Shown: piece after piece, positions 37,131-53,300 of the stretch
Numbering within the stretch: position 1 is the first letter of the stretch
How the letters are laid out: every line of letters starts with the position of its first letter
Assembly (NCBI GenBank): GCA_964057225.1
Contig: CAXKVF010000078.1
Span: forward strand, 496,001-560,000
Reading direction: 5' to 3'
DNA: 64,000 nt
DNA from: Auanema rhodensis
Taxonomy: Eukaryota > Nematoda > Chromadorea > Rhabditida > Rhabditidae
Notes under the pieces: generated by a model
Database searches by the model: none
The model's input: the letters and a program-made list of their open reading frames with translations, nothing else
What the model was told of the DNA's origin: nothing
Position numbers and translations under genes: made by a program

Positions 37131-40100
37131 GGTTACCATGCACCAATATCAATAAAAATTTGTTTTTAGACTAATATGGACATGGGGAATCTAATTTTGA
37201 AAACCGCATCTCTTTATCTTTCACGTGAAGCGAGTTACATACCAAGTGCACATCACGTGTACATTTATTTAGCATAAATTAAAGTTCACGTAAGTTTCAA
37301 AGTCATGGTTACCATGAAGCAATATCAATAAAAATTTGTTTTTAGACTAATATGGACATGGGGAATCTAATTTTGAAAACCGCATCTCTTTATCTTTCAC
37401 GTGAAGCGAGTTACATACCAAGTGCACATCACGTGTACATTTAATTAGCATAAATTAAAGTTCACGTAAATTTCAAAGTCATGGTTACCATGAAGCAATA
37501 TCAATAAAAATTTGTTTTTAGACTAATATGGACATGGGAAATCTAATTTTGAAAACCGCATCTCTTTATCTTTCACGTGAAGCGAGTTACATACCAAGTG
37601 CACATCACGTGTACATTTAATTAGCATAAATTAAAGTTCACGTAAATTTCAAAGCCATGGTTACCATGAACCAATATCAATAAAAATTTGTTTTTAGACT
37701 AATATGGACATGGGGAATCTAATTTTGAAAACCGCATCTCTTTATCTTTCACGTGAAGCGAGTTACATACCAAGTGCACATCACGTGTACATTTAATTAG
37801 CATAAATTAAAGTTCACGTAAATTTCAAAGTCATGGTTACCATGCACCAATATCAATAAAAATTTGTTTTTAGACTAATATGGACATGGGGAATCTAATT
37901 TTGAAAACCGCATCTCTTTATCTTTCACGTGAAGCGAGTTACATACCAAGTGCACATCACGTGTACATTTAATTAGCATAAATTAAAGTTCACGTAAATT
38001 TCAAAGTCATGGTTACCATGAAGCAATATCAATAAAAATTTGTTTTTAGACTAATATGGACATGGGGAATCTAATTTTGAAAACCGCATCTCTTTATCTT
38101 TCACGTGAAGCGAGTTACATACCAAGTGCACATCACGTGTACATTTAATTAGCATAAATTAAAGTTCACGTAAATTTCAAAGTTATGGTTACCATGCACC
38201 AATATCAATAAAAATTTGTTTTTAGACTAATATGGACATGGGGAATCTAATTTTGAAAACCGCATCTCTTTATCTTTCACGTGAAGCGAGTTACATACCA
38301 AGTGCACATCACGTGTACATTTATTTAGCATAAATTAAAGTTCACGTAAATTTCAAAGTCATGGTTATCATGAAGCAATATCAATAAAAATTTGTTTTTA
38401 GACTAATATGGACATGGGGAATCTAATTTTGAAAACCGCATCTCTTTATCTTTCACGTGAAGCGAGTTACATACCAAGTGCACATCACGTGTACATTTAA
38501 TTAGCATAAATTAAAGTTCACGTAAATTTCAAAGCCATGGTTACCATGAACCAATATCAATAAAAATTTGTTTTTAGACTAATATGGACATGGGGAATCT
38601 AATTTTGAAAACCGCATCTCTTTATCTTTCACGTGAAGCGAGTTACATACCAAGTGCACATCACGTGTACATTTAATTAGCATAAATTAAAGTTCACGTA
38701 AATTTCAAAGTCATGGTTACCATGAACCAATATCAATAAAAATTTGTTTTTAGACTAATATGGACATGGGGAATCTAATTTTGAAAACCGCATCTCTTTA
38801 TCTTTCACGTGAAGCGAGTTACATACCAAGTGCACATCACGTGTACATTTAATTAGCATAAATTAAAGTTCACGTAAATTTCAAAGTCATGGTTACCATG
38901 AAGCAATATCAATAAAAATTTGTTTTTAGACTAATATGGACATGGGGAATCTAATTTTGAAAACCGCATCTCTTTATCTTTCACGTGAAGCGAGTTACAT
39001 ACCAAGTGCACATCACGTGTACATTTATTTAGCATAAATTAAAGTTCACGTAAATTTCAAAGTCATGGTTACCATGCACCAATATCAATAAAAATTTGTT
39101 TTTAGACTAATATGGACATGGGGAATCTAATTTTGAAAACCGCATCTCTTTATCTTTCACGTGAAGCGAGTTACATACCAAGTGCACATCACGTGTACAT
39201 TTAATTAGCATAAATTAAAGTTCACGTAAATTTCAAAGTCATGGTTACCATGAACCAATATCAATAAAAATTTGTTTTTAGACTAATATGGACATGGGGA
39301 ATCTAATTTTGAAAACCGCATCTCTTTATCTTTCACGTGAAGCGAGTTACATACCAAGTGCACATCACGTGTACATTTAATTAGCATAAATTAAAGTTCA
39401 CGTAAATTTCAAAGTCATGGTTACCATGCACCAATATCAATAAAAATTTGTTTTTAGACTAATATGGACATGGGGAATCTAATTTTGAAAACCGCATCTC
39501 TTTATCTTTCACGTGAAGCGAGTTACATACCAAGTGCACATCACGTGTACATTTAATTAGCATAAATTAAAGTTCACGTAAATTTCAAAGTCATGGTTAC
39601 CATGAACCAATATCAATAAAAATTTGTTTTTAGACTAATATGGACATGGGGAATCTAATTTTGAAAACCGCATCTCTTTATCTTTCACGTGAAGCGAGTT
39701 ACATACCAAGTGCACATCACGTGTACATTTAATTAGCATAAATTAAAGTTCACGTAAATTTCAAAGTCATGGTTACCATGAAGCAATATCAATAAAAATT
39801 TGTTTTTAGACTAATATGGACATGGGGAATCTAATTTTGAAAACCGCATCTCTTTATCTTTCACGTGAAGCGAGTTACATACCAAGTGCACATCACGTGT
39901 ACATTTAATTAGCATAAATTAAAGTTCACGTAAATTTCAAAGTCATGGTTACCATGCACCAATATCAATAACAATTTGTTTTTAGACTAATGTGGACATG
40001 GGGAATCTAATTTTGAAAACCGCATCTCTTTATCTTTCACGTGAAGCGAGTTACATACCAAGTGCACATCACGTGTACATTTAATTAGCATAAATTAAAG

Positions 40101-43100
40101 TTCACGTAAATTTCAAAGTCATGGTTACCATGAACCAATATCAATAAAAATTTGTTTTTAGACTAATATGGACATGGGGAATCTAATTTTGAAAACCGCA
40201 TCTCTTTATCTTTCACGTGAAGCGAGTTACATACCAAGTGCACATCACGTGTACATTTAATTAGCATAAATTAAAGTTCACGTAAATTTCAAAGTCATGG
40301 TTACCATGAAGCAATATCAATAAAAATTTGTTTTTAGACTAATATGGACATGGGGAATCTAATTTTGAAAACCGCATCTCTTTATCTTTCACGTGAAGCG
40401 AGTTACATACCAAGTGCACATCACGTGTACATTTAATTAGCATAAATTAAAGTTCACGTAAATTTCAAAGTCATGGTTACCATGAACCAATATCAATAAA
40501 AATTTGTTTTTAGACTAATATGGACATGGGGAATCTAATTTTGAAAACCGCATCTCTTTATCTTTCACGTGAAGCGAGTTACATACCAAGTGCACATCAC
40601 GTGTACATTTAATTAGCATAAATTAAAGTTCACGTAAATTTCAAAGTCATGGTTACCATGAACCAATATCAATAAAAATTTGTTTTTAGACTAATATGGA
40701 CATGAGGAATCTAATTTTGAAAACCGCATCTCTTTATCTTTCACGTGAAGCGAGTTACATACCAAGTGCACATCACGTGTACATTTAATTAGCATAAATT
40801 AAAGTTCACGTAAATTTCAAAGTCATGGTTACCATGAAGCAATATCAATAAAAATTTGTTTTTAGACTAATATGGACATGGGGAATCTAATTTTGAAAAC
40901 CGCATCTCTTTATCTTTCACGTGAAGCGAGTTACATACCAAGTGCACATCACGTGTACATTTAATTAGCATAAATTAAAGTTCACGTAAATTTCAAAGTC
41001 ATGGTTACCATGCACCAATATCAATAAAAATTTGTTTTTAGACTAATATAGACATGGGGAATCTAATTTTGAAAACCGCATCTCTTTATCTTTCACGTGA
41101 AGCAAGTTACATACCAAGTGCACATCACGTGTACATTTAATTAGCATAAATTAAAGTTCACGTAAATTTCAAAGTCATGGTTACCATGAACCAATATCAA
41201 TAAAAATTTGTTTTTAGACTAATATGGACATGGGGAATCTAATTTTGAAAACCGCATCTCTTTATCTTTCACGTGAAGCGAGTTACATACCAAGTGCACA
41301 TCACGTGTACATTTAATTAGCATAAATTAAAGTTCACGTAAATTTCAAAGTCATGGTTACCATGAACCAATATCAATAAAAATTTGTTTTTAGACTAATA
41401 TGGACATGGGGAATCTAATTTTGAAAACCGCATCTCTTTATCTTTCACGTGAAGCGAGTTACATACCAAGTGCACATCACGTGTACATTTAATTAGCATA
41501 AATTAAAGTTCACGTAAATTTCAAAGTCATGGTTACCATGAACCAATATCAATAAAAATTTGTTTTTAGACTAATATGGACATGGGGAATCTAATTTTGA
41601 AAACCGCATCTCTTTATCTTTCACGTGAAGCGAGTTACATACCAAGTGCACATCACGTGTACATTTAATTAGCATAAATTAAAGTTCACGTAAATTTCAA
41701 AGTCATGGTTACCATGAAGCAATATCAATAAAAATTTGTTTTTAGACTAATATGGACATGGGGAATCTAATTTTGAAAACCGCATCTCTTTATCTTTCAC
41801 GTGAAGCGAGTTACATACCAAGTGCACATCACGTGTACATTTAATTAGCATAAATTAAAGTTCACGTAAATTTCAAAGTCATGGTTACCATGAACCAATA
41901 TCAATAAAAATTTGTTTTTAGACTAATATGGACATGGGGAATCTAATTTTGAAAACCGCATGTCTTTATCTTTCACGTGAAGCGAGTTACATACCAAGTG
42001 CACATCACGTGTACATTTAATTAGCATAAATTAAAGTTCACGTAAACTTCAAAGTCATGGTTACCATGAAGCAATATCAATAAAAATTTGTTTTTAGACT
42101 AATATGGACATGGGGAATCTAATTTTGAAAACCGCATCTCTTTATCTTTCACGCGAAGCGAGTTACATACCAAATGCACATCACGTGTACATTTAATTAG
42201 CATAAATTAAAGTTCACGTAAATTTCAAAGTCATGGTTACCATGAACCAATATCAATAAAAATTTGTTTTTAGACTAATATGGACATGAGGAATCTAATT
42301 TTGAAAACCGCATCTCTTTATCTTTCACGTGAAGCGAGTTACATACCAAGTGCACATCACGTGTACATTTAATTAGCATAAATTAAAGTTCACGTAAATT
42401 TCAAAGTCATGGTTACCATGCACCAATATCAATAAAAATTTGTTTTTAGACTAATATGGACATGGGGAATCTAATTTTGAAAACCGCATCTCTTTATCTT
42501 TCACGTGAAGCGAGTTACATACCAAGTGCACATCACGTGTACATTTAATTAGCATAAATTAAAGTTCACGTAAATTTCAAAGTCATGGTTACCATGAACC
42601 AATATCAATAAAAATTTGTTTTTAGACTAATATGGACATGGGGAATCTAATTTTGAAAACCGCATCTCTTTATCTTTCACGTGAAGCGAGTTACATACCA
42701 AGTGCACATCACGTGTACATTTAATTAGCATAAATTAAAGTTCACGTAAATTTCAAAGTCATGGTTACCATGAAGCAATATCAATAAAAATTTGTTTTTA
42801 GACTAATATGGACATGGGGAATCTAATTTTGAAAACCGCATCTCTTTATCTTTCACGTGAAGCGAGTTACATACCAAGTGCACATCACGTGTACATTTAA
42901 TTAGCATAAATTAAAGTTCACGTAAATTTCAAAGTCATGGTTACCATGAACCAATATCAATAAAAATTTGTTTTTAGACTAATATGGACATGGGGAATCT
43001 AATTTTGAAAACCGCATCTCTTTATCTTTCACGTGAAGCGAGTTACATACCAAGTGCACATCACGTGTACATTTAATTAGCATAAATTAAAGTTCACGTA

Positions 43101-43818
43101 AATTTCAAAGTCATGGTTACCATGAACCAATATCAATAAAAATTTGTTTTTAGACTAATATGGACATGGGGAATCTAATTTTAAAAACCGCATCTCTTTA
43201 TCTTTCACGTGAAGCGAGTTACATACCAAGTGCACATCACGTGTACATTTAATTAGCATAAATTAAAGTTCACGTAAATTTCAAAGTCATGGTTACCATG
43301 AACCAATATCAATAAAAATTTGTTTTTAGACTAATATGGACATGGGGAATCTAATTTTGAAAACCGCATCTCTTTATCTTTCACGTGAAGCGAGTTACAT
43401 ACCAAGTGCACATCACGTGTACATTTAATTAGCATAAATTAAAGTTCACGTAAATTTCAAAGTCATGGTTACCATGAACCAATATCAATAAAAATTTGTT
43501 TTTAGACTAATATGGACATGGGGAATCTAATTTTGAAAACCGCATCTCTTTATCTTTCACGTGAAGCGAGTTACATACCAAGTGCACATCACGTGTACAT
43601 TTAATTAGCATAAATTAAAGTTCACGTAAATTTCAAAGTCATGGTTACCATGAACCAATATCAATAAAAATTTGTTTTTAGACTAATATGGACATGGGGA
43701 ATCTAATTTTGAAAACCGCATCTCTTTATCTTTCACGTGAAGCGAGTTACATACCAAGTGCACATCACGTGTACATTTAATTAGCATAAATTAAAGTTCA
43801 CGTAAATTTCAAAGTCAT
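37131..43818 (+). repeat. Mixed A/K/H zone
   Basis: Thirty-eight monomers of 176 bp with K becoming frequent (for example 37307, 37483, 38011, 38363, 38891, 39771, 40299, 40827, 41707, 42059, 42763). TTTATTTAG marks 37131, 38187 and 38891; 173c (GCCATGG) marks 37483 and 38363. The set 174t, TTTATTTAG, K, 173c, A occurs at 36955-37834 and, one K shorter, at 38011-38714. A with CATGAGG is at 40651 and 42235. Private changes include GGTTATC (38363), AATAACAATTT with AATGTGG (39947), GCATGTC (41883) and CACGCG (42059, first CACGTG lost). A-69a appears at 43115. Confidence 0.82.
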
Positions 43819-46800
43819 GGTTACCATGCTCCAATATCAATAAAAATTTGTTTTTAGACTAATATGGACATGGGGAATCTAATTTTGAAAACCGCATCTC
43901 TTTATCTTTCACGTGAAGCGAGTTACATACCAAGTGCACATCACGTGTACATTTAATTAGCATAAATTAAAGTTCACGTAAATTTCAAAGTCATGGTTAC
44001 CATGAACCAATATCAATAAAAATTTGTTTTTAGACTAATATGGACATGGGGAATCTAATTTTGAAAACCGCATCTCTTTATCTTTCACGTGAAGCGAGTT
44101 ACATACCAAGTGCACATCACGTGTACATTTAATTAGCATAAATTAAAGTTCACGTAAATTTCAAAGTCATGGTTACCATGAACCAATATCAATAAAAATT
44201 TGTTTTTAGACTAATATGGACATGGGGAATCTAATTTTGAAAACCGCATCTCTTTATCTTTCACGTGAAGCGAGTTACATACCAAGTGCACATCACGTGT
44301 ACATTTAATTAGCATAAATTAAAGTTCACGTAAATTTCAAAGTCATGGTTACCATGAACCAATATCAATAAAAATTTGTTTTTAGACTAATATGGACATG
44401 GGGAATCTAATTTTGAAAACCGCATCTCTTTATCTTTCACGTGAAGCGAGTTACATACCAAGTGCACATCACGTGTACATTTAATTAGCATAAATTAAAG
44501 TTCACGTAAATTTCAAAGTCATGGTTACCATGAACCAATATCAATAAAAATTTGTTTTTAGACTAATATGGACATGGGGAATCTAATTTTGAAAACCGCA
44601 TTTCTTTATCTTTCACGTGAAGCGAGTTACATACCAAGTGCACATCACGTGTACATTTAATTAGCATAAATTAAAGTTCACGTAAATTTCAAAGTCATGG
44701 TTACCATGCACCAATATCAATAAAAATTTGTTTTTAGACTAATATGGACATGGGGAATCTAATTTTGAAAACCGCATCTCTTTATCTTTCACGTGAAGCG
44801 AGTTACATACCAAGTGCACATCACGTGTACATTTAATTAGCATAAATTAAAGTTCACGTAAATTTCAAAGTCATGGTTACCATGAACCAATATCAATAAA
44901 AATTTGTTTTTAGACTAATATGGACATGGGGAATCTAATTTTGAAAACCGCATCTCTTTATCTTTCACGTGAAGCGAGTTACATACCAAGTGCACATCAC
45001 GTGTACATTTAATTAGCATAAATTAAAGTTCACGTAAATTTCAAAGTCATGGTTACCATGCTCCAATATCAATAAAAATTTGTTTTTAGACTAATATGGA
45101 CATGGGGAATCTAATTTTGAAAACCGCATCTCTTCATCTTTCACGTGAAGCGAGTTACATACCAAGTGCACATCACGTGTACATTTAATTAGCATAAATT
45201 AAAGTTCACGTAAAATTCAAAGTCATGGTTACCATGCACCAATATCAATAAAAATTTGTTTTTAGACTAATATGGACATGGGGAATCTAATTTTGAAAAC
45301 CGCATCTCTTTATCTTTCACGTGAAGCGAGTTACATACCAAGTGCACATCACGTGTACATTTAATTAGCATAAATTAAAGTTCACGTAAATTTCAAAGTC
45401 ATGGTTACCATGAACCAATATCAATAAAAATTTGTTTTTAGACTAATATGGACATGGGGAATCTAATTTTGAAAACCGCATCTCTTTATCTTTCACGTGA
45501 AGCGAGTTACATACCAAGTGCACATCACGTGTACATTTAATTAGCATAAATTAAAGTTCACGTAAATTTCAAAGTCATGGTTACCATGAACCAATATCAA
45601 TAAAAATTTGTTTTTAGACTAATATGGACATGGGGAATCTAATTTTGAAAACCGCATCTCTTTATCTTTCACGTGAAGCGAGTTACATACCAAGTGCACA
45701 TCACGTGTACATTTAATTAGCATAAATTAAAGTTCACGTAAATTTCAAAGTCATGGTTACCATGAACCAATATCAATAAAAATTTGTTTTTAGACTAATA
45801 TGGACATGGGGAATCTAATTTTGAAAACCGCATCTCTTTATCTTTCACGTGAAGCGAGTTACATACCAAGTGCACATCACGTGTACATTTAATTAGCATA
45901 AATTAAAGTTCACGTAAATTTCAAAGTCATGGTTACCATGAACCAATATCAATAAAAATTTGTTTTTAGACTAATATGGACATGGGGAATCTAATTTTGA
46001 AAACCGCATTTCTTTATCTTTCACGTGAAGCGAGTTACATACCAAGTGCACATCACGTGTACATTTAATTAGCATAAATTAAAGTTCACGTAAATTTCAA
46101 AGTCATGGTTACCATGCACCAATATCAATAAAAATTTGTTTTTAGACTAATATGGACATGGGGAATCTAATTTTGAAAACCGCATCTCTTTATCTTTCAC
46201 GTGAAGCGAGTTACATACCAAGTGCACATCACGTGTACATTTAATTAGCATAAATTAAAGTTCACGTAAATTTCAAAGTCATGGTTGCCATGAACCAATA
46301 TCAATAAAAATTTGTTTTTAGACTAATATGGACATGAGGAATCTAATTTTGAAAACCGCATCTCTTTATCTTTCACGTGAAGCGAGTTACATACCAAGTG
46401 CACATCACGTGTACATTTAATTAGCATAAATTAAAGTTCACGTAAATTTCAAAGTCATGGTTACCATGCACCAATATCAATAAAAATTTGTTTTTAGACT
46501 AATATGGACATGGGGAATCTAATTTTGAAAACCGCATCTCTTTATCTTTCACGTGAAGCGAGTTACATACCAAGTGCACATCACGTGTACATTTAATTAG
46601 CATAAATTAAAGTTCACGTAAATTTCAAAGTCATGGTTACCATGAACCAATATCAATAAAAATTTGTTTTTAGACTAATATGGACATGGGGAATCTAATT
46701 TTGAAAACCGCATCTCTTTATCTTTCACGTGAAGCGAGTTACATACCAAGTGCACATCACGTGTACATTTAATTAGCATAAATTAAAGTTCACGTAAATT

Positions 46801-49800
46801 TCAAAGTCATGGTTACCATGAACCAATATCAATAAAATTTTGTTTTTAGACTAATATGGACATGGGGAATCTAATTTTGAAAACCGCATCTCTTTATCTT
46901 TCACGTGAAGCGAGTTACATACCAAGTGCACATCACGTGTACATTTAATTAGCATAAATTAAAGTTCACGTAAATTTCAAAGTCATGGTTACCATGAACC
47001 AATATCAATAAAAATTTGTTTTTAGACTAATATGGACATGGGGAATCTAATTTTGAAAACCGCATTTCTTTATCTTTCACGTGAAGCGAGTTACATACCA
47101 AGTGCACATCACGTGTACATTTAATTAGCATAAATTAAAGTTCACGTAAATTTCAAAGTCATGGTTACCATGCACCAATATCAATAAAAATTTGTTTTTA
47201 GACTAATATGGACATGGGGAATCTAATTTTGAAAACCGCATCTCTTTATCTTTCACGTGAAGCGAGTTACATACCAAGTGCACATCACGTGTACATTTAA
47301 TTAGCATAAATTAAAGTTCACGTAAATTTCAAAGTCATGGTTACCATGAACCAATATCAATAAAAATTTGTTTTTAGACTAATATGGACATGGGGAATCT
47401 AATTTTGAAAACCGCATCTCTTTATCTTTCACGTGAAGCGAGTTACATACCAAGTGCACATCACGTGTACATTTAATTAGCATAAATTAAAGTTCACGTA
47501 AATTTCAAAGTCATGGTTACCATGCTCCAATATCAATAAAAATTTGTTTTTAGACTAATATGGACATGGGGAATCTAATTTTGTAAACCGCATCTCTTTA
47601 TCTTTCACGTGAAGCGAGTTACATACCAAGTGCACATCACGTGTACATTTAATTAGCATAAATTAAAGTTCACGTAAATTTCAAAGTCATGGTTACCATG
47701 AACCAATATCAATAAAAATTTGTTTTTAGACTAATATGGACATGGGGAATCTAATTTTGAAAACCGCATCTCTTTATCTTTCACGTGAAGCGAGTTACAT
47801 ACCAAGTGCACATCACGTGTACATTTAATTAGCATAAATTAAAGTTCACGTAAATTTCAAAGTCATGGTTACCATGAACCAATATCAATAAAAATTTGTT
47901 TTTAGACTAATATGGACATGGGGAATCTAATTTTGAAAACCGCATCTCTTTATCTTTCACGTGAAGCGAGTTACATACCAAGTGCACATCACGTGTACAT
48001 TTAATTAGCATAAATTAAAGTTCACGTAAATTTCAAAGTCATGGTTACCATGAACCAATATCAATAAAAATTTGTTTTTAGACTAATATGGACATGGGGA
48101 ATCTAATTTTGAAAACCGCATCTCTTTATCTTTCACGTGAAGCGAGTTACATACCAAGTGCACATCACGTGTACATTTAATTAGCATAAATTAAAGTTCA
48201 CGTAAATTTCAAAGTCATGGTTACCATGAACCAATATCAATAAAAATTTGTTTTTAGACTAATATGGACATGGGGAATCTAATTTTGAAAACCGCATTTC
48301 TTTATCTTTCACGTGAAGCGAGTTACATACCAAGTGCACATCACGTGTACATTTAATTAGCATAAATTAAAGTTCACGTAAATTTCAAAGTCATGGTTAC
48401 CATGCACCAATATCAATAAAAATTTGTTTTTAGACTAATATGGACATGGGGAATCTAATTTTGAAAACCGCATCTCTTTATCTTTCACGTGAAGCGAGTT
48501 ACATACCAAGTGCACATCACGTGTACATTTAATTAGCATAAATTAAAGTTCACGTAAATTTCAAAGTCATGGTTACCATGAACCAATATCAATAAAAATT
48601 TGTTTTTAGACTAATATGGACATGGGGAATCTAATTTTTGAAAACCGCATCTCTTTATCTTTCACGTGAAGCGAGTTACATACCAAGTGCACATCACGTG
48701 TACATTTAATTAGCATAAATTAAAGTTCACGTAAATTTCAAAGTCATGGTTACCATGCTCCAATATCAATAAAAATTTGTTTTTAGACTAATATGGACAT
48801 GGGGAATCTAATTTTGAAAACCGCATCTCTTCATCTTTCACGTGAAGCGAGTTACATACCAAGTGCACATCACGTGTACATTTAATTAGCATAAATTAAA
48901 GTTCACGTAAAATTCAAAGTCATGGTTACCATGCACCAATATCAATAAAAATTTGTTTTTAGACTAATATGGACATGGGGAATCTAATTTTGAAAACCGC
49001 ATCTCTTTATCTTTCACGTGAAGCGAGTTACATACCAAGTGCACATCACGTGTACATTTAATTAGCATAAATTAAAGTTCACGTAAATTTCAAAGTCATG
49101 GTTACCATGAACCAATATCAATAAAAATTTGTTTTTAGACTAATATGGACATGGGGAATCTAATTTTAAAAACCGCATCTCTTTATCTTTCACGTGAAGC
49201 GAGTTACATACCAAGTGCACATCACGTGTACATTTAATTAGCATAAATTAAAGTTCACGTAAACTTCAAAGTCATGGTTACCATGAACCAATATCAATAA
49301 AAATTTGTTTTTAGACTAATATGGACATGGGGAATCTAATTTTGAAAACCGCATCTCTTTATCTTTCACGTGAAGCGAGTTACATACCAAGTGCACATCA
49401 CGTGTACATTTAATTAGCATAAATTAAAGTTCACGTAAATTTCAAAGTCATGGTTACCATGAACCAATATCAATAAAAATTTGTTTTTAGACTAATATGG
49501 ACATGGGGAATCTAATTTTGAAAACCGCATCTCTTTATCTTTCACGTGAAGCGAGTTACATACCAAGTGCACATCACGTGTACATTTAATTAGCATAAAT
49601 TAAAGTTCACGTAAATTTCAAAGTCATGGTTACCATGCTCCAATATCAATAAAAATTTGTTTTTAGACTAATATGGACATGGGGAATCTAATTTTGAAAA
49701 CCGCATCTCTTCATCTTTCACGTGAAGCGAGTTACATACCAAGTGCACATCACGTGTACATTTAATTAGCATAAATTAAAGTTCACGTAAAATTCAAAGT

Positions 49801-50331
49801 CATGGTTACCATGCACCAATATCAATAAAAATTTGTTTTTAGACTAATATGGACATGGGGAATCTAATTTTGAAAACCGCATCTCTTTATCTTTCACGTG
49901 AAGCGAGTTACATACCAAGTGCACATCACGTGTACATTTAATTAGCATAAATTAAAGTTCACGTAAATTTCAAAGTCATGGTTACCATGAACCAATATCA
50001 ATAAAAATTTGTTTTTAGACTAATATGGACATGGGGAATCTAATTTTAAAAACCGCATCTCTTTATCTTTCACGTGAAGCGAGTTACATACCAAGTGCAC
50101 ATCACGTGTACATTTAATTAGCATAAATTAAAGTTCACGTAAATTTCAAAGTCATGGTTACCATGCACCAATATCAATAAAAATTTGTTTTTAGACTAAT
50201 ATGGACATGGGGAATCTAATTTTGAAAACCGCATCTCTTTATCTTTCACGTGAAGCGAGTTACATACCAAGTGCACATCACGTGTACATTTAATTAGCAT
50301 AAATTAAAGTTCACGTAAATTTCAAAGTCAT
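43819..50331 (+). repeat. A-rich zone with T monomers and a recurring 7-monomer module
   Basis: T monomers (CTCC) first appear at 43819. The run A, A, A, A-80t, H, A, T stands at 43995-45226 and at 47691-48923; a version ending in H lies at 45403-46634, and one lacking an A at 46635-47690. From 48748 a 5-monomer pattern follows: T with 85c and 165a, H, A-69a, then two more (48748 and 49628, 880 bp apart). The monomer at 48571 has an extra T (177 bp). Private changes include GGTTGCC (46283), an A-to-T in the A5 tract (46811) and TTTTGTAAACC (47515). Confidence 0.84.
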
Positions 50332-53300
50332 GGTTACCATGAACCAATATCAATAAAAATTTGTTTTTAGACTAATATGGACATGGGGAATCTAATTTTG
50401 AAAACCGCATCTCTTTATCTTTCACGTGAAGCGAGTTACATACCAAGTGCACATCACGTGTACATTTAATTAGCATAAATTAAAGTTCACGTAAATTTCA
50501 AAGTCATGGTTACCATGCTCCAATATCAATAAAAATTTGTTTTTTGACTAATATGGACATGGGGAATCTAATTTTGAAAACCGCATCTCTTTATCTTTCA
50601 CGTGAAGCGAGTTACATATTAAGTGCACATCACGTGTACATTTAATTAGCATAAATTAAAGTTCACGTAAATTTCAAAGTCATGGTTACCATGAACCAAT
50701 ATCAATAAAAATTTGTTTTTAGACTAATATGGACATGGGGAATCTAATTTTGAAAACCGCATCTCTTTATCTTTCACGTGAAGCGAGTTACATACCAAGT
50801 GCACATCACGTGTACATTTAATTAGCATAAATTAAAGTTCACGTAAATTTCAAAGTCATGGTTACCATGAACCAATATCAATAAAAATTTGTTTTTAGAC
50901 TAATATGGACATGGGGAATCTAATTTTGAAAACCGCATCTCTTTATCTTTCACGTGAAGCGAGTTACATACCAAGTGCACATCACGTGTACATTTAATTA
51001 GCATAAATTAAAGTTCACGTAAATTTCAAAGTCATGGTTACCATGAACCAATATCAATAAAAATTTGTTTTTAGACTAATATGGACATGGGGAATCTAAT
51101 TTTGAAAACCGCATCTCTTTATCTTTCACGTGAAGCGAGTTACATACCAAGTGCACATCACGTGTACATTTAATTAGCATAAATTAAAGTTCACGTAAAT
51201 TTCAAAGTCATGGTTACCATGAACCAATATCAATAAAAATTTGTTTTTAGACTAATATGGACATGGGGAATCTAATTTTGAAAACCGCATTTCTTTATCT
51301 TTCACGTGAAGCGAGTTACATACCAAGTGCACATCACGTGTACATTTAATTAGCATAAATTAAAGTTCACGTAAATTTCAAAGTCATGGTTACCATGCAC
51401 CAATATCAATAAAAATTTGTTTTTAGACTAATATGGACATGGGGAATCTAATTTTGAAAACCGCATCTCTTTATCTTTCACGTGAAGCGAGTTACATACC
51501 AAGTGCACATCACGTGTACATTTAATTAGCATAAATTAAAGTTCACGTAAATTTCAAAGTCATGGTTACCATGAACCAATATCAATAAAAATTTGTTTTT
51601 AGACTAATATGGACATGGGGAATCTAATTTTGAAAACCGCATCTCTTTATCTTTCACGTGAAGCGAGTTACATACCAAGTGCACATCACGTGTACATTTA
51701 ATTAGCATAAATTAAAGTTCACGTAAATTTCAAAGTCATGGTTACCATGCTCCAATATCAATAAAAATTTGTTTTTAGACTAATATGGACATGGGGAATC
51801 TAATTTTGAAAACCGCATCTCTTCATCTTTCACGTGAAGCGAGTTACATACCAAGTGCACATCACGTGTACATTTAATTAGCATAAATTAAAGTTCACGT
51901 AAAATTCAAAGTCATGGTTACCATGCACCAATATCAATAAAAATTTGTTTTTAGACTAATATGGACATGGGGAATCTAATTTTGAAAACCGCATCTCTTT
52001 ATCTTTCACGTGAAGCGAGTTACATACCAAGTGCACATCACGTGTACATTTAATTAGCATAAATTAAAGTTCACGTAAATTTCAAAGTCATGGTTACCAT
52101 GAACCAATATCAATAAAAATTTGTTTTTAGACTAATATGGACATGGGGAATCTAATTTTAAAAACCGCATCTCTTTATCTTTCACGTGAAGCGAGTTACA
52201 TACCAAGTGCACATCACGTGTACATTTAATTAGCATAAATTAAAGTTCACGTAAACTTCAAAGTCATGGTTACCATGAACCAATATCAATAAAAATTTGT
52301 TTTTAGACTAATATGGACATGGGGAATCTAATTTTGAAAACCGCATCTCTTTATCTTTCACGTGAAGCGAGTTACATACCAAGTGCACATCACGTGTACA
52401 TTTAATTAGCATAAATTAAAGTTCACGTAAATTTCAAAGTCATGGTTACCATGAACCAATATCAATAAAAATTTGTTTTTAGACTAATATGGACATGGGG
52501 AATCTAATTTTAAAAACCGCATCTCTTTATCTTTCACGTGAAGCGAGTTACATACCAAGTGCACATCACGTGTACATTTAATTAGCATAAATTAAAGTTC
52601 ACGTAAATTTCAAAGTCATGGTTACCATGAACCAATATCAATAAAAATTTGTTTTTAGACTAATATGGACATGGGGAATCTAATTTTGAAAACCGCATTT
52701 CTTTATCTTTCACGTGAAGCGAGTTACATACCAAGTGCACATCACGTGTACATTTAATTAGCATAAATTAAAGTTCACGTAAACTTCAAAGTCATGGTTA
52801 CCATGAACCAATATCAATAAAAATTTGTTTTTAGACTAATATGGACATGGGGAATCTAATTTTGAAAACCGCATCTCTTTATCTTTCACGTGAAGCGAGT
52901 TACATACCAAGTGCACATCACGTGTACATTTAATTAGCATAAATTAAAGTTCACGTAAATTTCAAAATCATGGTTACCATGAAGCAATATCAATAAAAAT
53001 TTGTTTTTAGACTAATATGGACATGGGGAATCTAATTTTGAAAACCGCATCTCTTTATCTTTCACGTGAAGCGAGTTACATACCAAGTGCACATCACGTG
53101 TACATTTAATTAGCATAAATTAAAGTTCACGTAAATTTCAAAGTCATGGTTACCATGCACCAATATCAATAAAAATTTGTTTTTAGACTAATATGGACAT
53201 GGGGAATCTAATTTTGAAAACCGCATCTCTTTATCTTTCACGTGAAGCGAGTTACATACCAAGTGCACATCACGTGTACATTTAATTAGCATAAATTAAA